Origin: an uncultured Candidatus Saccharibacteria bacterium
GTDB lineage: Bacteria; Patescibacteriota; Saccharimonadia; Saccharimonadales; Saccharimonadaceae
NCBI GenBank assembly: GCA_937958235.1
Contig: CALFGG010000039.1
Span: 1-46,526, forward strand
Direction of reading: 5' to 3'
DNA: 46,526 bases
Shown piece by piece: positions 1-8,755 of the stretch; position 1 is the first letter of the stretch; each line of letters begins with the position of its first letter. A program made the position numbers and the translations under genes. Under the pieces are notes generated by a model. It saw only the letters and a list, made by a program, of their open reading frames with translations, was not told the origin of the DNA and did not search any database.

Positions 1-11
1 GGCGGCTGGTA

Positions 12-1241
12 ATGCGCATCGCCCTCTTTACGGATATTTACCTCGATATCCCGGGAGGCATTCCATCTTCGATTAAGGCTCAAAAATCCGCACTCCAAAA
101 GCTGGGGTATCAAGTCACCATCTTTTGTCCAGGAGGCCAAACAAATAATACCGAAAAAGACCTCTATATTGTTCCAACTCACCGTCTTTTGCGACCCAAC
201 CAGGCCCCTCTCGCCAAAAGACCTAAGAAAATCCTACACTCTATAAAAAAAGAGTATCCGGTTTTCTCTGATTATTTTGACCTAGTTCATGTGCACTATG
301 AGGCCAGCTGCAGTATTGCTGGAGTTAAACTCGCTAAAGAATATAAATTAAAACTCATTCAGACCATGCATGGTCGAGAAGATATCGCTATTAACACCAA
401 TCTTCCTGCCCCCACAAAGTATCTTGTAGCTAAATTACTTAATACTATGCACTCTATTAGCCTTGGCAGACTGTCATCTAAAACAGAAAGACTGCCTAAA
501 AAAGATAGCTTCTTAATCAAAAATTCCGTTTGTCAGAATATGTGGCAATTAATGGTACGACAAGCCAACCTTGCCGACGCCGTAATTTCTCCATCCGCCC
601 ATTTTGCTAAAAATCTTAAACATTACGGCGTCAAAAAACCGATTCACGTTATTTCCAACGGTGTCGACGACTCCTATTTGCAAAATTTAAGTTTCTCTAT
701 TCGCCTTTTTAAACCAAACGAACCTCTACGCATTATCTGGAACTCTCGGCTCTCTAAGGAAAAACGCATCCTACCTTTCCTTCAATCTGTCGCAAACTCA
801 AAACATAAGGATAGAATCGATTTAACTATTATTGGCGATGGCAATCAAATGCAAGAAGCTAAAAATTTTGCAAAGTCGCACCTTCAGTCTAGTCAAATTA
901 AATTTTTAGGAATTATCCCACATGAACAAATTTTCAATTTCATGCAAAATCAGCATATTTCAGTGATTAATTCATACGGCTTTGACACGCAAGGTATGAC
1001 CATCCTAGAGGCCGTCGCCTGCGGTTTGCCCATCCTCTACGCAGATCCTGCCATGGATGAAGTTGTTCCAGAGCATGGCGGTCTTCGTTCTCCAAACGAC
1101 TCAGTTGCCGCTATGACCGATACTATCGATCAGCTCTTCGCGCATCCCGCGTTAATTGAAGAAATGAGTAAAAATGTTATTAAAGCCAAAGACTCCGTTC
1201 TTCAATCCACGCAAATCAATAAACTATTAGAGCTCTACTAA
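12..1241 (+). CDS. Family 4 (GT-B) glycosyltransferase
   Basis: Probably transfers a sugar from an activated donor to a lipid or cell-surface glycan at the cytoplasmic face of the membrane. The 409-residue length and two-lobed layout fit the GT4 family. The N-terminal lobe opens with a strand and a glycine-rich loop (DIPGGIPSS, about residues 12-20). The C-terminal lobe has the nucleotide-sugar signature FDTQGMTILEAVACGLPI, with the glutamate that normally contacts the donor. No membrane segment is seen. The ATG at 12 gives a natural family N-terminus, so the gene appears complete although it begins at the window edge. Its stop codon lies inside the terminator hairpin at 1230-1256. The downstream gene converges on it. 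Donor and acceptor cannot be told from sequence. Confidence 0.85.
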   Translation: MRIALFTDIYLDIPGGIPSSIKAQKSALQKLGYQVTIFCPGGQTNNTEKDLYIVPTHRLLRPNQAPLAKRPKKILHSIKKEYPVFSDYFDLVHVHYEASCSIAGVKLAKEYKLKLIQTMHGREDIAINTNLPAPTKYLVAKLLNTMHSISLGRLSSKTERLPKKDSFLIKNSVCQNMWQLMVRQANLADAVISPSAHFAKNLKHYGVKKPIHVISNGVDDSYLQNLSFSIRLFKPNEPLRIIWNSRLSKEKRILPFLQSVANSKHKDRIDLTIIGDGNQMQEAKNFAKSHLQSSQIKFLGIIPHEQIFNFMQNQHISVINSYGFDTQGMTILEAVACGLPILYADPAMDEVVPEHGGLRSPNDSVAAMTDTIDQLFAHPALIEEMSKNVIKAKDSVLQSTQINKLLELY

Positions 1242-1256
1242 AGTAGAGCTCTTTTT
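1230..1256 (+). terminator. Terminator of the glycosyltransferase gene
   Basis: A 9-bp perfect stem (GAGCTCTAC / GTAGAGCTC) with a TAAA loop is followed by five T. The loop contains the TAA stop codon of the upstream gene. It separates two convergent genes. Confidence 0.85.
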
Positions 1257-1258
1257 AA

Positions 1259-3727
1259 TTAATATTTTCTAAAGATTTTCTTCTCGATAATTTTTTCTTG
1301 CACAAACCCTATGAAGAATTTGAAATAAATCACAGCTAATAACTTTTCAAAGAAAACCATGGCTGGTAAGACTAAGCAAGCCGTAATTGCGAAAACAATC
1401 CAGCCAAGATAAGAAATGTTAAATGTCACACCAAATAAGTCTTGCAAGAAAATCATACAGAAGATCATACCAAACCCACAGCCCCCTACGATTAACTTCT
1501 TCCAGATATTATCAAATGGACGACAAATTCTGTATAAGTAAACCAAACCTACAACTTCCCACACTAAGACACAGAGCATCCCAAGCTCCACTTGTCCGAT
1601 ACGTAGTGCCCGCGTCACAAATACTAATGCCCAGATCAACACAACATTCGTCATTGCTGCTGGCGTAGCTTTTGATAGAACATTCAAAATAAAGTTACCC
1701 TTAATTAAATTCTGGTTAGGAATCTGCGCCAAGAAGAAACTTGGGATACCAATTGTAAACATCGTCACAAGGGAAACCTGCGTCGGAAGTAAAGGATAGA
1801 TCATACCAAAGCTAATTGATAGAATCGCTGCAATGAATGAAAAAATATTCTTCACGAGAAACAGGGAACCGGATCGCTCAAGGTTATTCACTACCTGTCG
1901 CCCCTCTTTGACAATTGCCGGCATTCTTGCAAAATCAGACTCTAGTAAGACTAGTTGCGAGGCCTGGACTGCCGCCTGTGAACCAGAAGCCATTGCCACA
2001 GAGCAATCCGCCTCTTTTAGAGCTAGCACATCATTCACGCCATCCCCCGTCATTGCCACTGTACGACCAGCCGTCTTTAGGATTTTCACCATTTTTAGCT
2101 TCTCTTCCGGCTTCACACGGCCAAATACCGTATATTTTAAAACTGCCGCCTTAAATTCTTTGGCATCCTTAACGGTAGAAATGTCTATATAATCTTCCGC
2201 TCCTTCTACTCCAGCCATTTTTGCTACTTCTGACACCGTTCTTGCATTATCACCAGAAATCACCTTGATTTTTACACCCTGCTCTTTAAAATATACAAAA
2301 GTTGCTGGTGCAGTTTTCCTAATTTCATTAGATAGTACAATCACGAGTAATGGTCTAACTTTTTCCGTCAAAACCATCTCTGTTTTCTCTTTTTTTCCAG
2401 ACAGCTGTCCTTGATACTCACCAAATACCAAGGCACGATAGCCTTTTTCCGTAAATTGATTAAAGGTTTTTGCATATTTTTTAAAATCATCCCCCAGTAC
2501 AAACTCAGGCGCCCCCACTACTAATGTTTTCTTTTTAAAACAAATACCACTATATTTATACTTTGAAGAGAAACCTAATACTTTTATCACCTCACCAGTA
2601 AGATCAGACAGTGCATTATGCTCCTCGACTGACTCTTCTGATTTTTCAAAATATCGTTTCAAAGCTCGCATCGTCTCATTGTCTCCAGACTGCTCTGCTA
2701 CTACTTTCTTCAAAAGCTGCTCAAACTGATCAGGTAAAATATCTCCACTATCGTCTTCGCCTACAATTCGCTGAATCTGTTCAACATTCATCCGGTCACT
2801 TGTAATTGTGCCAGTTTTATCAACACATAAAACATCTACCCGTGCCAAAGTTTCAATACACTTCATATCATGAACCAAAACTTTTTTCTGAGCCAAACGC
2901 ACCGCAGAAAGTACCAATGTTACCGAAGCAAGCAGGAATAGTCCCTCTGGGATCATCCCCATAATTGCTGCCACCATTGCCTGAATACTCACCTTTGCTG
3001 TTGCACTGTGCAAAAAGTACTGCTGTCCAAACATAATAATACCAATTGGGATAATCGCAATACCTGCCAACTTCACAAAGCTATTTAGTGACCTTAAGAT
3101 CTCCGACTGCTCACCTACGCGAATTGCCTTCGCCTTCATAGTTAATTTTGCCGCATATGATTCAGCCCCCACCTTCGTCACCTTGACGTAGCATTTACCA
3201 TAAACCACAAAACTACCAGAAAATAATTCATCTCCAGTCTTTTTTACAATATCGTCTGATTCTCCAGTTAACAGCGACTCATTTACCGCCACCTCACCAT
3301 CAATCACTATCGCGTCAGCTGGTATTTGGTAGCCAGCGGTCAGCACCATTACATCATCCATCACCAAATTATGTGTCTTTATCATTTTCTCTTCACCATC
3401 CCGCATCACTCTGATTTCCGGCGCACTCAAGACCGTCAATTTATCCAAAATCTGTTTTGCTCTTAATTCCTGTAAAATACCGATCAGGGAATTAATAAAA
3501 ATGAGGGGCAAAAAACTTAAATCCCGAAATGAACGTACAGAAATTAGTAATGCCGCAAGTAACAAGAAGACAAAATTAAAATACGTAAAAACATTGGAAG
3601 CGATAATTTCTCCGACTGTTTTCGAGGGAGCCTCCACTGCCTTATTTGTCAGTCCGGCTGCCTTCCTTACTTCTACTTCCTCTTGGCTAAGCCCTACTAT
3701 AATCTGTTCTTTTTTCACTTCTTCCAT
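1259..3727 (-). CDS. Cation-transporting P-type ATPase (CtpE-like)
   Basis: ATP-driven cation pump of the plasma membrane, 822 residues. Visible landmarks are the actuator-domain TGES (about 154-157), the M4 motif PEGL (about 260-263), the phosphorylated aspartate in DKTGTITSD (D303), and the hinge motif TGDGVNDVLALKEAD near residue 560. Hydrophobic helices lie at about 45-90, 220-280 and in a C-terminal block from about 630. There is no N-terminal heavy-metal CxxC domain and no CPC in M4, which argues against copper or zinc pumps. PEGL in M4 resembles the CtpE (calcium) group, but the ion is an inference. The gene starts 2 nt after the stop of the small membrane protein at 3730-4173, so the two are probably cotranscribed. 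Confidence 0.88.
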   Translation of the reverse strand: MEEVKKEQIIVGLSQEEVEVRKAAGLTNKAVEAPSKTVGEIIASNVFTYFNFVFLLLAALLISVRSFRDLSFLPLIFINSLIGILQELRAKQILDKLTVLSAPEIRVMRDGEEKMIKTHNLVMDDVMVLTAGYQIPADAIVIDGEVAVNESLLTGESDDIVKKTGDELFSGSFVVYGKCYVKVTKVGAESYAAKLTMKAKAIRVGEQSEILRSLNSFVKLAGIAIIPIGIIMFGQQYFLHSATAKVSIQAMVAAIMGMIPEGLFLLASVTLVLSAVRLAQKKVLVHDMKCIETLARVDVLCVDKTGTITSDRMNVEQIQRIVGEDDSGDILPDQFEQLLKKVVAEQSGDNETMRALKRYFEKSEESVEEHNALSDLTGEVIKVLGFSSKYKYSGICFKKKTLVVGAPEFVLGDDFKKYAKTFNQFTEKGYRALVFGEYQGQLSGKKEKTEMVLTEKVRPLLVIVLSNEIRKTAPATFVYFKEQGVKIKVISGDNARTVSEVAKMAGVEGAEDYIDISTVKDAKEFKAAVLKYTVFGRVKPEEKLKMVKILKTAGRTVAMTGDGVNDVLALKEADCSVAMASGSQAAVQASQLVLLESDFARMPAIVKEGRQVVNNLERSGSLFLVKNIFSFIAAILSISFGMIYPLLPTQVSLVTMFTIGIPSFFLAQIPNQNLIKGNFILNVLSKATPAAMTNVVLIWALVFVTRALRIGQVELGMLCVLVWEVVGLVYLYRICRPFDNIWKKLIVGGCGFGMIFCMIFLQDLFGVTFNISYLGWIVFAITACLVLPAMVFFEKLLAVIYFKFFIGFVQEKIIEKKIFRKY

Positions 3728-3729
3728 AA

Positions 3730-4173
3730 TTATTTTTTCTTCTGCTCGATTGAGAATAATACTCCTGATATTACTAATGACACAACTATTATTAAAATCC
3801 CTCCGATAAATAGTGGCGCAGATCTCCCCATGGTCTCATTTTTCACTCCATCATATTCATGGTTATTAATTTTTAATAATCTTTCCTCTAAATCTGCCCG
3901 GAGCACCTCTTTTTCTTGTATTTGTCTGGATTTCAGTCCATATTCAGCCGATTCTCCGTGTTTTTCATACTCGTCCAGCATTTCTTTTCTTAAATTATCT
4001 ATTTCTTGATAGCTAGTTTTTATCTCCGCCTGTATTTTTTCAGCTGTTGGCAGATTTAGTTTCGAATATTCCGAATTCATATTCTGGTAAACACCAAAAG
4101 CAATCAAAATCACTCCTAGTAGCACGCCACAAATCACAATTACACTACGGTTAATCTGTTTTCTATTTTCCAT
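3730..4173 (-). CDS. Two-pass membrane protein with coiled coil
   Basis: No family recognised. From the ATG at 4173 the product has 147 residues. A transmembrane helix at about 10-31 is followed by a charged heptad-like stretch (about 45-105, rich in Glu, Lys and Leu) that should form a coiled coil, then a second helix at about 118-140 and a basic tail. The open frame extends upstream to a TTG, but a strong Shine-Dalgarno (GGAGGTGG) sits just before the ATG at 4173, which decides the start. The stop is 2 nt before the P-type ATPase start, so it leads a two-gene operon and could be an accessory to the pump; that role is a guess from position only. Confidence 0.75.
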   Translation of the reverse strand: MENRKQINRSVIVICGVLLGVILIAFGVYQNMNSEYSKLNLPTAEKIQAEIKTSYQEIDNLRKEMLDEYEKHGESAEYGLKSRQIQEKEVLRADLEERLLKINNHEYDGVKNETMGRSAPLFIGGILIIVVSLVISGVLFSIEQKKK

Positions 4174-4351
4174 TTCTACCACCTCCAAAAAACTGTTTTC
4201 ATTATAACAAATAACAAGTTCTAGGTCACCGTAATTAAAAGTTTTATATTCTTATATGATCCATAACTCCTAATAAAAAATCTCTCTAGTCATCAAAAAT
4301 AACTACAACTTAAAACTATGACCATTTATTTATATTTACATCATCAACATT

Positions 4352-4732
4352 TTATTTTTTTCTTTCAGCCAAAATAAAAGAGATAATACCTACCAATAGA
4401 CTGATTAATCCTATAGTAAAACTTTTATGTATCAAACCCGTAGGATAAAATATCATCCAAACAAGATAGCCTATAGCCCAAATAGTGCCACCACCCTCAG
4501 AGGCTTTTTTGATTACTATCGGATTCATCAGAACGGATATTAATCCACCTATTAAAAGGCATCCTCCGATAATAATCCCAATAGCTCCTACGAATCCAAG
4601 TAGGTCAGAAAAACCAAGATTGCTTCCATGCTTTTGTGGTTCTTTAGTCAAATTACTTGTTTTTACTCCGCATTCTTGGCAAAATTTCGAATCTTCATCA
4701 ACTCTTTTTCCGCAATTATAACAAAATGACAT
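4352..4732 (-). CDS. Zinc-ribbon membrane protein, 126 aa
   Basis: The N-terminus carries a compact zinc ribbon (Cys4, Cys7, Cys18, Cys21). About three hydrophobic segments follow (roughly 41-66, 80-96 and 102-121), with a short basic C-terminus. This layout, a cytoplasmic zinc ribbon on a small membrane domain, is common among uncharacterised bacterial proteins and does not by itself give a function. The start is well set by AAGGAGG 6 nt before the ATG. The gene lies 26 nt downstream of another zinc-ribbon gene (4759-5439) on the same strand, so the two may be one operon. Confidence 0.75.
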   Translation of the reverse strand: MSFCYNCGKRVDEDSKFCQECGVKTSNLTKEPQKHGSNLGFSDLLGFVGAIGIIIGGCLLIGGLISVLMNPIVIKKASEGGGTIWAIGYLVWMIFYPTGLIHKSFTIGLISLLVGIISFILAERKK

Positions 4733-4758
4733 AACTCCTCCTTTTCACAAAAATAAAT

Positions 4759-5439
4759 TCACTTACTCAGTAAGTATAAAATATAAAAAATACAGCAAGC
4801 AGCTACTATTATCACAATTTCCCATATTTCAGATTTTTTATCAATTTCTAATCTATTTTGAGTATATATGTCTCCTTTAATTATTTTTCTTTTCAAAACC
4901 CCATTTACATACTTAATATCAATCAATGTTTTTATAGTAGATCCATTTGATGGCCACATATACCAAGAACAACCATTAAAGGCAGCGTTCCAACCTCTAT
5001 ATCTCAATCCACTAGATAAATTTGTTCTTGTCATCCATTTTACATCACTAATATTTATATCAGTTCCAAACTCTTTTAATATTTTCTTTTTTACCTGGTC
5101 AACAACACCAGATACATTATTCAACTCGCCATTCAAAATAACAAAAACTTCCGTTGAATACATATCCCTTGTAGTTGGTTGTTTAGGTCGGGATGGTGAC
5201 AGCATCGAACTTTTCGTTATTACTTTTGCCACAATGAAAACGGCCTCTGAGATTTTTGAGGACATATTCTCTAGTGTAATTTTGTTTTCTTCATAATTTT
5301 TATTATTTATTTCATCATCATTCTCAACGCTCGTCTTTGGTTTTATGAGTTTTTGTCCACAATTAGCACAATACATCGATCTAAGATCACTCTTCCGCCC
5401 GCATTTAACACAAAAAATAACTTTTTTATCACCATCCAT
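4759..5439 (-). CDS. Zinc-ribbon protein with C-terminal membrane anchor
   Basis: 226 residues. A zinc ribbon at the N-terminus uses Cys10, Cys13, Cys24 and Cys27. The middle part (about 70-190) is a mixed alpha/beta region with several Trp residues and no family I recognise. A single transmembrane helix closes the protein (about 206-223), so most of it should face the cytoplasm as a tail-anchored protein. No clear Shine-Dalgarno precedes the ATG at 5439. It is followed on the same strand by a second, smaller zinc-ribbon membrane protein. Function unknown. Confidence 0.7.
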   Translation of the reverse strand: MDGDKKVIFCVKCGRKSDLRSMYCANCGQKLIKPKTSVENDDEINNKNYEENKITLENMSSKISEAVFIVAKVITKSSMLSPSRPKQPTTRDMYSTEVFVILNGELNNVSGVVDQVKKKILKEFGTDINISDVKWMTRTNLSSGLRYRGWNAAFNGCSWYMWPSNGSTIKTLIDIKYVNGVLKRKIIKGDIYTQNRLEIDKKSEIWEIVIIVAACCIFYILYLLSK

Positions 5440-5559
5440 ACTAAACTCATAATACCATACATAATAAAGAACTATTATTAATTTATATTTTTAAAACGAT
5501 TCTTTTTTTTAGAGATAATTTTTCTTTTTGATAAATTAAAGATTAATTAAACGAACGAT

Positions 5560-5581
5560 AAAAAAATCGGCCGATAAGCCG
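5560..5581 (-). terminator. Probable terminator after tRNA-Leu
   Basis: Read on the minus strand, a short GC stem (CGGC / GCCG) just after the tRNA CCA end is followed by A/T pairs and seven T. The stem is short, so support is moderate. Confidence 0.5.
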
Positions 5582-5584
5582 TTT

Positions 5585-5671
5585 TGGTGGGCGAAGTGGG
5601 AATCGAACCCACACTCCATTGCTGGAACTAGATTTTGAGTCTGGCGCGTCTACCAATTCCGCCATTCGCCC
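5585..5671 (-). tRNA. tRNA-Leu (anticodon CAA)
   Basis: The acceptor arm GGGCGAA pairs with TTCGCCC. The T-arm has GGTTCGATTCC. A long class II variable arm (TCCA / TGGA) marks a leucine or serine tRNA, and the anticodon loop CTCAAAA gives CAA, which reads UUG. The CCA end is encoded. The second pair of the anticodon stem is a C-A mismatch. The gene is divergent from the sortase gene, with only 78 nt between them. Confidence 0.93.
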
Positions 5672-5737
5672 TCTGTTTTATTTTATCATAAAAACCAATT
5701 TTCGCTATAAGTTTAGTGAGTCCCGTCAATTCAATGT

Positions 5738-5743
5738 TATAAT
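5738..5743 (+). promoter_or_regulatory. -10 box of the sortase gene (leaderless)
   Basis: TATAAT lies 6 nt before the ATG at 5750, so the transcript should begin at or next to the start codon. No Shine-Dalgarno and no clear -35 are seen. Confidence 0.6.
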
Positions 5744-5749
5744 TAATAT

Positions 5750-7069
5750 ATGAATCCAAAAGATGGTGGGCTATCTTCTAGCGATCGACAACGACAGACC
5801 GTTACTGAACTCGCTCGCAATAAAGTTCTGGCTGCTTACTCTAGCAACAGCCCTGTTTCTGCTTCTCAAAATTCTCCAGCCCAAAGTTCACCACTAAATA
5901 AATTACAGCAAACCAGTCGTTCTTTTGCCGCCCTCTCTTTTCTTCATAACAATCAACACAAAGTAGAGCATCGCATTCTTGGCGAGCAAACTCTTCGCAG
6001 TAATCTAATTCAAAAATACAATACCGAAAATCGCAGCTCACTCAAACAGACTCCTATTAACCTCAATAACCAGACTAATAACTGGCAAAAATATCATTCT
6101 GATTGGCAAAATTATTATCAAAAATACTACAGCGAATATTATGCCAAGGCTGCTCAAAAATATATCGAAACCGAAAAGACTAAATTCTCTAGCGCAGCAG
6201 CCGCCGAGCAAAATCAACTTTCTCAAGACAATATCACCGGAGATAGTTTAGAGTCCAAACAGGTTGAGACTAGTTTGCGCGAAAAAATTCGTCAAAAGGC
6301 CAACTCCAGCTTTAAGCTGACAACACGACATAAGCAACTCGTTCCACTTTTTGCCGGGATCTTTTCCGTCCTCTTCATCTTATTCTTACAGTATAACCGT
6401 TTAATCTTTGCACCAATCATGGCTTATATTGCACCAGGAAACACTAAAGATACTGGCATTACCGCCATTGATCCTACTGTCTCCGAAGCTCCAACTGCCG
6501 ACCCTCGCCTGCTTATCCCTAAACTTAACGTCGACGTTCCGGTTCTTTACAATCTTGCCACCGACCCTGCTACTATTAACGACGCAATGAATCGTGGTGT
6601 TGCTCAGTTCAAAATCCCCGGCGCCGATGCTATGCCAGGACAAATCGGCAACCTCGTTATTTCAGGCCACTCTGCAGGTGATATTTATAGTAATAACCAA
6701 TATAAATTCATCTTTTCTGGCCTTGAACGACTTATTGATGGCGACCTAATCTACATCAACTACAACTCAGTTCGCTATACCTACAAGGTTTTTAAACGCG
6801 AAACCGTTGAGCCAACCAATGTTGCCGCACTTATTTACCCGACAGATAAGCCATTACTCACCCTCATTACCTGTACTCCACTCGGCACCGATCGTTATCG
6901 TTTACTAGTTACTGCTGAACAGATCAATCCAACTTACGATAAAACCCAAGCTCCAGTTGTTGCTGAAACTAAACCTGAGACCACAGAAAACACTAACTCC
7001 GTTCTGCCAGCCAACGAGCGCTCCTTCTTCGATCGAGTCTGGCGCTGGTTAACCGGACAATCAAATTAA
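5750..7069 (+). CDS. Sortase (class C/D-like) with long N-terminal extension
   Basis: Cysteine transpeptidase that anchors LPxTG-type surface proteins. The catalytic residues are visible: His307 in SGHSAG, Cys375 in LTLITCTPLGT, and Arg384 in DRYRLLV. The TC-TPLGT...RLLV form resembles class C/D rather than class A sortases. A transmembrane helix at about 199-217 leaves the catalytic domain outside. The first 195 residues are Gln, Asn and Ser rich, have no recognised domain, and should be cytoplasmic; most sortases have only a short tail there. Its likely substrate is the LPRTG protein at 43045-44370. A perfect 12-bp terminator follows. The leaderless start is supported by TATAAT 6 nt upstream. 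Confidence 0.9.
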   Translation: MNPKDGGLSSSDRQRQTVTELARNKVLAAYSSNSPVSASQNSPAQSSPLNKLQQTSRSFAALSFLHNNQHKVEHRILGEQTLRSNLIQKYNTENRSSLKQTPINLNNQTNNWQKYHSDWQNYYQKYYSEYYAKAAQKYIETEKTKFSSAAAAEQNQLSQDNITGDSLESKQVETSLREKIRQKANSSFKLTTRHKQLVPLFAGIFSVLFILFLQYNRLIFAPIMAYIAPGNTKDTGITAIDPTVSEAPTADPRLLIPKLNVDVPVLYNLATDPATINDAMNRGVAQFKIPGADAMPGQIGNLVISGHSAGDIYSNNQYKFIFSGLERLIDGDLIYINYNSVRYTYKVFKRETVEPTNVAALIYPTDKPLLTLITCTPLGTDRYRLLVTAEQINPTYDKTQAPVVAETKPETTENTNSVLPANERSFFDRVWRWLTGQSN

Positions 7070-7100
7070 ATAAATTAAACAAATTGACACTTTCTAGTTA

Positions 7101-7130
7101 TAAAAATAGTCCCTTCGAGGACTATTTTTA
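7101..7130. terminator. Bidirectional terminator
   Basis: A perfect 12-bp inverted repeat (TAAAAATAGTCC / GGACTATTTTTA) around CTTCGA has A/T runs on both sides. It sits between the convergent sortase and PEGA-protein genes and can serve both. Confidence 0.85.
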
Positions 7131-7139
7131 TATTTAATT

Positions 7140-8651
7140 CTAAATTAGTTTGTCTCGCTTTAAACTATATCCATCAACCGTTTTTGTCACATAATACATA
7201 TAACGATTATTTGAGTTAATTACCGCATCGAACCCGGCGACAACGTCTTGATTCAAAATAGTGCGACGATTAGCTCCGTCAAAATCAAAGACTTCCATCT
7301 TTCCATCCACCACATCAAACATCAGATAATAATCTAGCCATGCAATATTATTATTTTGATGTTCTACATAGCTCAACTCTTCTAGGTCAAGATTATAGAT
7401 CATAAATTTCTTATCACTTTTCGCAATAAAGAATTCGCCATTGCCCGATTTTATCAATTCGCTTGGCACAAATCCCAGCTTCTCTTCACTAATCTTTTCA
7501 AAGCTATTGTCATTATTTCCATAAGTCGGATATTCGTTTGCTCTATAAACTGCCAATCGATCATCCACAGTAACACAGAGATATTTTTTACTGTCAAATT
7601 CAGAAATCGCTAAACCAATAGACGCATCTTTTTTTGATCGTACAATCACCTCAATATCAATACCGCCCTTATCTCCTAAACGATAAATTCCCACCTGACG
7701 CTTGTCTTTCTCAGCGTTAGTTAAATAAATAATCTGTGAACCAGAGGCTCTAAATTTAGCAATATTCTTCAAATAACTCTCCGATAATGTCTTCATTGAG
7801 GTGTCAATCTCTCTCAAATTACCATCAATTAATGCAATAAACCTACTAGCCGTCGCATCACTAATTACCGCCTGCGTTAAGATTCGCTTACCCTCCGGCA
7901 CTCTAGCCTCGGTCGTCGTCTCAGGCTTCTTGTCGGCTCCTTTTTCGGTATATTTTAGAATTGCCTGAGAAAGATTCACACTTTCGCTAACCTTCTTTAA
8001 ACTAAGCACGCCCCATTCAACCGTTTCACCATTTTTAACCTGCATCAGGACCTTCTCGCCAGTATCATTCCATGTTACCTGTAAGATTTCACCAGGGAAC
8101 TTACCGTCGCTTGTACCGACAAAAATCCCCTTCACATCAATCTCCTCTATTGTAACTTTATCCGCACCTAGTGCTGTAATGTACTGCCATTTTGTTGTAT
8201 TATTCTTCGCCACTAATAAGCTTCGATGATCTGGTGCCGCATAAACAAAACGTAAATCTTGATAACTGGCCACTTCTTCCGTGGTGCGTTCCTTCTTAAA
8301 TAGACGTGGGTGCTTTAAACGTGTTAAAAGTCCTGACGTAATACTAATCTTCTTAGTCCAAGAATCAAAACCTTCCTTCCATAGTGTGATTTCATGCTCA
8401 CCAGCCGAAAGCAGTTTCGAAATATTTGTCTCATTAAAATCCTGCTTTCCGTCAATTACCACTTTTGCTCCAGTTGGTAACGACTCAATCTGCGCCATCC
8501 CATTCTGCTCTAATTTAAGGTTAGCCCCCAATCTCCATCCTTCAACTACAGCCACCAATACAAAGACCAACCCCACCACAGCCAGTGACATAATAATATC
8601 TACAAAAATGACTCTAATTAGCTTATTACGTTTACGTTTTTCAATATCCAT
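7140..8651 (-). CDS. PEGA-domain membrane protein
   Basis: 503 residues from the ATG at 8651. A basic N-terminus and one transmembrane helix (about 13-35) are followed by a PEGA domain (about 48-110, with GAKVVIDGK and AGEHEITLWKEGF), a beta-sandwich usually found in surface-layer-type proteins. The remaining 390 residues are beta-strand rich with repeated WxxY/F-like stretches, suggestive of a propeller-like extracellular domain, but no family is recognised. The frame extends upstream to a TTG at 8678. I prefer the ATG because TATAAT lies 9 nt before it, making a leaderless start, while nothing supports the TTG. It is divergent from the gene at 8756. Confidence 0.8.
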   Translation of the reverse strand: MDIEKRKRNKLIRVIFVDIIMSLAVVGLVFVLVAVVEGWRLGANLKLEQNGMAQIESLPTGAKVVIDGKQDFNETNISKLLSAGEHEITLWKEGFDSWTKKISITSGLLTRLKHPRLFKKERTTEEVASYQDLRFVYAAPDHRSLLVAKNNTTKWQYITALGADKVTIEEIDVKGIFVGTSDGKFPGEILQVTWNDTGEKVLMQVKNGETVEWGVLSLKKVSESVNLSQAILKYTEKGADKKPETTTEARVPEGKRILTQAVISDATASRFIALIDGNLREIDTSMKTLSESYLKNIAKFRASGSQIIYLTNAEKDKRQVGIYRLGDKGGIDIEVIVRSKKDASIGLAISEFDSKKYLCVTVDDRLAVYRANEYPTYGNNDNSFEKISEEKLGFVPSELIKSGNGEFFIAKSDKKFMIYNLDLEELSYVEHQNNNIAWLDYYLMFDVVDGKMEVFDFDGANRRTILNQDVVAGFDAVINSNNRYMYYVTKTVDGYSLKRDKLI

Positions 8652-8660
8652 ATTGAGTTT

Positions 8661-8666
8661 ATTATA
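8661..8666 (-). promoter_or_regulatory. -10 box of the PEGA-protein gene (leaderless)
   Basis: On the minus strand TATAAT lies 9 nt before the ATG at 8651. It overlaps the possible TTG start frame, which is why the ATG was chosen. Confidence 0.55.
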
Positions 8667-8684
8667 GCATGATAGCAATTAGTA

Positions 8685-8714
8685 TTGATTTTCCAAACCG
8701 GTATAGTTTATAAT
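8685..8714 (+). promoter_or_regulatory. Promoter of the 8756 gene
   Basis: TTGATT, an 18-nt spacer and TATAAT, followed by a leader of about 35 nt with a GAGG Shine-Dalgarno. It is interleaved with the divergent promoter of the PEGA-protein gene. Confidence 0.6.
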
Positions 8715-8755
8715 AAAGACAAGCGTAATAAAAGAGTGAGGAAGACAAGATAAAC

